Positions 61,909 through 64,000 of a DNA stretch of 64,000 nt are shown here, piece after piece. A program made the position numbers and the translations under genes. This DNA comes from Deltaproteobacteria bacterium (GTDB lineage: Bacteria; Desulfobacterota; GWC2-55-46): assembly GCA_019912665.1 (NCBI GenBank), contig JAIOIE010000018.1:412590-476589 (forward strand), written 5' to 3'. Positions within the stretch are counted from its first letter, which is position 1; each line of letters opens with the position of its first letter. The notes beneath the pieces were generated by a model. It did not search any database. It worked only from the letters and a program-made list of their open reading frames with translations, and had not been told where the DNA came from.

Positions 61909-64000
61909 TTATTTGCCGGCCGGAAGCCTTATTGAAACGGTCGTGCCTTTCCCGGGTTCGGATTCGAAATCCATGCTCCCTTTGTGCTCCCTTATTATCG
62001 AATAGGATATGGAAAGGCCGAGACCTGTGCCTCCGGCATCCCCCCTCGTCGTAAAGAAGGGCTCGGTTATCCTCTCCAGCACCTCTTTTGTCATCCCGGC
62101 GCCCTCGTCCCTGACCTCGATCACCACCTCGCATTTTTCCTTGTCATGGAAAGTCCTTACATGGACGCCCCTCGTCCTTTCCGGGAGCGCGTGGAGGGCG
62201 TTAAGTATAAGATTTATGAGCACCTGCTCGATCTTCTGGGAGCTCCCCCGGACGGCCGGGAGGCCCTCGGCGGTCGTGACCTCGAACCTGTCCGTGTGCT
62301 TCATTATCTGGCTGCTGAGGATCGAGACGGCCGCAAGCACCGCCCTGTTCAAGTCGAGCTCTCCATCGAAGCAGGCCTTGTCGGGCCTCGAGAAGTCCTT
62401 GAGGCTGTCGACTATCCCCTTTATCCTCCTCGACCCGTCGGTTATCCCTGAAAGGAGCTCCGGTATGACCTCGGACATCTCCGAGTAGGGGAGCCCCCCG
62501 AGCGAGAAGTCCCCGTGCTCGCGGTAATACCCGTCGAGTATCCTTACCGAATCCTTCCAGGCGTCCGCGAGGAGGGCCGAGTTAAAGAGGATGAAATTAT
62601 TCGGGTTATTTATCTCGTGGGCGACCCCTGAAGCGAGCGTGCCGATGGAGGTCATCTTGTTGGCGTGGATGAGCTTGGCCTGCATCTGCCGGGCCTCCTC
62701 CTCCAGCCTTATGAACTCGGTCAGGTCCTGGACCGTGCAGAGGACCATCTTCCCGTCCCTGCCCTTGAGCTTTATTACCTGGCCCCTGGCCGAGAAGGTC
62801 ACACTGGTGCCGTCCTTCCTCACGCTCTCCGACCTGTCTATAACGAACCCGGCCTCCCTGGCCGAAAGGCTCTTTATCGACTCCGATAGGCCGTGGAGGA
62901 AAGGGGGCGGGTCCGAAGCGGCGAGCTCCTCCCTCGAGTATCCGAAGAGCATTACGGCCGCCGGGTTCGCGTCGGTTATCCTGCAGCTCCCGTAGTCGAT
63001 GAGCATCTGCGCGTTCTGGTTCTGCTCGAATATCTGCCTGAACCGCTCCTCGCTTTCCCTCAAGGCGTCTTCAGCGTTCTTTCTCGCGGTTATGTCCCTT
63101 TTTACCCCTAGGACGAGCTCCTTTTCGCCGACCTTGAAAGGCGTTACGGCCATGTCTACCCAGAGGACCGAGCCGTCTTTCCTCCTTAACGGCACCTCCT
63201 GCAGAAAACCACCCCTTTTCCAGAGCGACTCGTGCAGTTTCAGCCTGTCGAGCCTCTCTCCGAAAGTGAGAAGCGTCACGTCGGATGAAAGTATCTCTTC
63301 ACGCGAATAGCCGACCATCAGGCAGCCCGCGAGGTTTACGTCAAGATAGCGCCCTTCCATGTCGATGACGAACATCCCGTCCATCGCGGATTCAAAGATG
63401 GTCCTCAGGCGCTCTTCGCTTTCCCTGAGGGCCTCGACGGCCTTCCTGCGCTCCGCGGCTTCCTCAAGGAGCTGGAGGGCGGACCCCACGTCCGCCGCGA
63501 GGCTCAGAAGGAGGTCCACCATCTTCTCGAAGAAGACCGAGGGGTTTTCGGAGTAGACGGTGAGGGCCCCGAAGACCGACCCCCTTACCAGGAGAGGGAA
63601 GGAAGCGCATGCCCTGTAGCCGCGGCTTATGGCCTCACCGGCCCAGGGCTTTTGGCTTTCATCGCTTCCGATATCGAGGCATACGGAGTAGGCGCCGGAT
63701 TTTATGGCCCTGCCCACAGTGCCCGGCCCGGGAGGGATACTATCGCGCCTTCTTCGGGCGATCCGGAGGAAATCACTGTCGCAACCGGCCGCGGCAACGG
63801 GGACGACCTCGCCCGTCGGGAGTTCCGCTTTCGCTATCCACGCGGCCCTGAACCCGGCCTTTTCAACGAGTATGCGGCAGGTCTCGGAAAGGACCCTCCT
63901 GCCGGAGGACTCCCTTACGAGCATCTTGTCGACCTCGGTCAGTGTCTCAAGGAGCCGGTTTAGGGCACGGAGCTCCTCTTCTGCCTTCCTGTGCGCCCTT
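61909..64000 (-). CDS. GAF-PAS-PAS sensor histidine kinase (start outside window)
   Basis: The frame is open past the right edge (upstream codons read RKAEEELRALNRLLETLTEV), so the N-terminus is missing. From the internal Met at 63924: GAF ~10-155; PAS ~165-285 (FESAMDGMFVID, YSREEIL); PAS ~290-405; His kinase with phospho-His436 in ASGVAHEINNPNNF; ATPase domain with VLINLILNALHAL, VRDEGAGM and GGTGLGLSISYSII. Cytoplasmic in the visible part. The partner regulator is unknown. Confidence 0.9.
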   Translation of the reverse strand, partial: RAHRKAEEELRALNRLLETLTEVDKMLVRESSGRRVLSETCRILVEKAGFRAAWIAKAELPTGEVVPVAAAGCDSDFLRIARRRRDSIPPGPGTVGRAIKSGAYSVCLDIGSDESQKPWAGEAISRGYRACASFPLLVRGSVFGALTVYSENPSVFFEKMVDLLLSLAADVGSALQLLEEAAERRKAVEALRESEERLRTIFESAMDGMFVIDMEGRYLDVNLAGCLMVGYSREEILSSDVTLLTFGERLDRLKLHESLWKRGGFLQEVPLRRKDGSVLWVDMAVTPFKVGEKELVLGVKRDITARKNAEDALRESEERFRQIFEQNQNAQMLIDYGSCRITDANPAAVMLFGYSREELAASDPPPFLHGLSESIKSLSAREAGFVIDRSESVRKDGTSVTFSARGQVIKLKGRDGKMVLCTVQDLTEFIRLEEEARQMQAKLIHANKMTSIGTLASGVAHEINNPNNFILFNSALLADAWKDSVRILDGYYREHGDFSLGGLPYSEMSEVIPELLSGITDGSRRIKGIVDSLKDFSRPDKACFDGELDLNRAVLAAVSILSSQIMKHTDRFEVTTAEGLPAVRGSSQKIEQVLINLILNALHALPERTRGVHVRTFHDKEKCEVVIEVRDEGAGMTKEVLERITEPFFTTRGDAGGTGLGLSISYSIIREHKGSMDFESEPGKGTTVSIRLPAGK

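Overview
This is a 64 kb GC-rich stretch of a Gram-negative chromosome. The outer-membrane assembly protein LptD, an outer-membrane beta-barrel, several c-type cytochromes, ResB, FtsH and many response regulators point to an anaerobic or facultative 'deltaproteobacterial-grade' organism (Desulfobacterota or Nitrospirota type). The exact phylum cannot be settled from the sequence alone. No rRNA, tRNA, CRISPR array, prophage, transposase or resistance gene was recognised. Both window edges cut a gene: lptD on the left and a sensor kinase on the right.

Layout. 1-8 kb: end of lptD, a zinc-ribbon response regulator, folE2-queD (pterin/queuosine precursors), and an envelope operon (DUF4350 protein, ResB, cation exchanger, UbiA prenyltransferase). 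8-18 kb: Hsp20, a secreted nuclease-fold protein, MmgE/PrpD, TldD, CstA, a phosphoribosyltransferase, and a PilZ-like/MinD-like pair. 18-30 kb: an electron-transfer-type locus. It holds a triheme lipoprotein, an NHL propeller lipoprotein, a five-heme secreted cytochrome behind a structured attenuator-like leader, a parvulin foldase, a monoheme lipoprotein, a diheme cytochrome fused to a formylglycine-generating-enzyme (FGE) domain, a membrane spermidine-synthase-like protein, a second FGE-like lipoprotein, a large beta-barrel and a TPR protein. 30-39 kb: HEAT protein, an unrecognised 905-residue protein, two PP-loop sulfur-transfer enzymes (one LarE), AI-2E-type permease, site-2 protease, cytochrome b5-like protein and MBL hydrolase. 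39-44 kb: a 4 kb minus-strand block bracketed by two ~330 bp inverted repeats. 44-55 kb: housekeeping minus-strand genes (trxB, nfo, EF-G-like, coaX, birA, nadC, valS). 55-64 kb: signalling genes (receiver proteins, MCP, LuxR-type regulator, sensor kinase) and ftsH.

The strongest non-gene signal is a set of dispersed intergenic repeats. Family A (~80-160 bp) and the longer family C (~330 bp) share a terminus beginning TAGCAGG, and in four genes the TAG of that terminus is the stop codon. Family B is a 140 bp palindromic MITE-like element with 11 bp terminal inverted repeats. One B copy carries an A element inserted in it and exactly fills the valS-nadC gap. A fourth, multi-hairpin element (D) lies upstream of valS. 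The strongest candidate for a little-described system is the 18-30 kb cytochrome/FGE/propeller/barrel locus.
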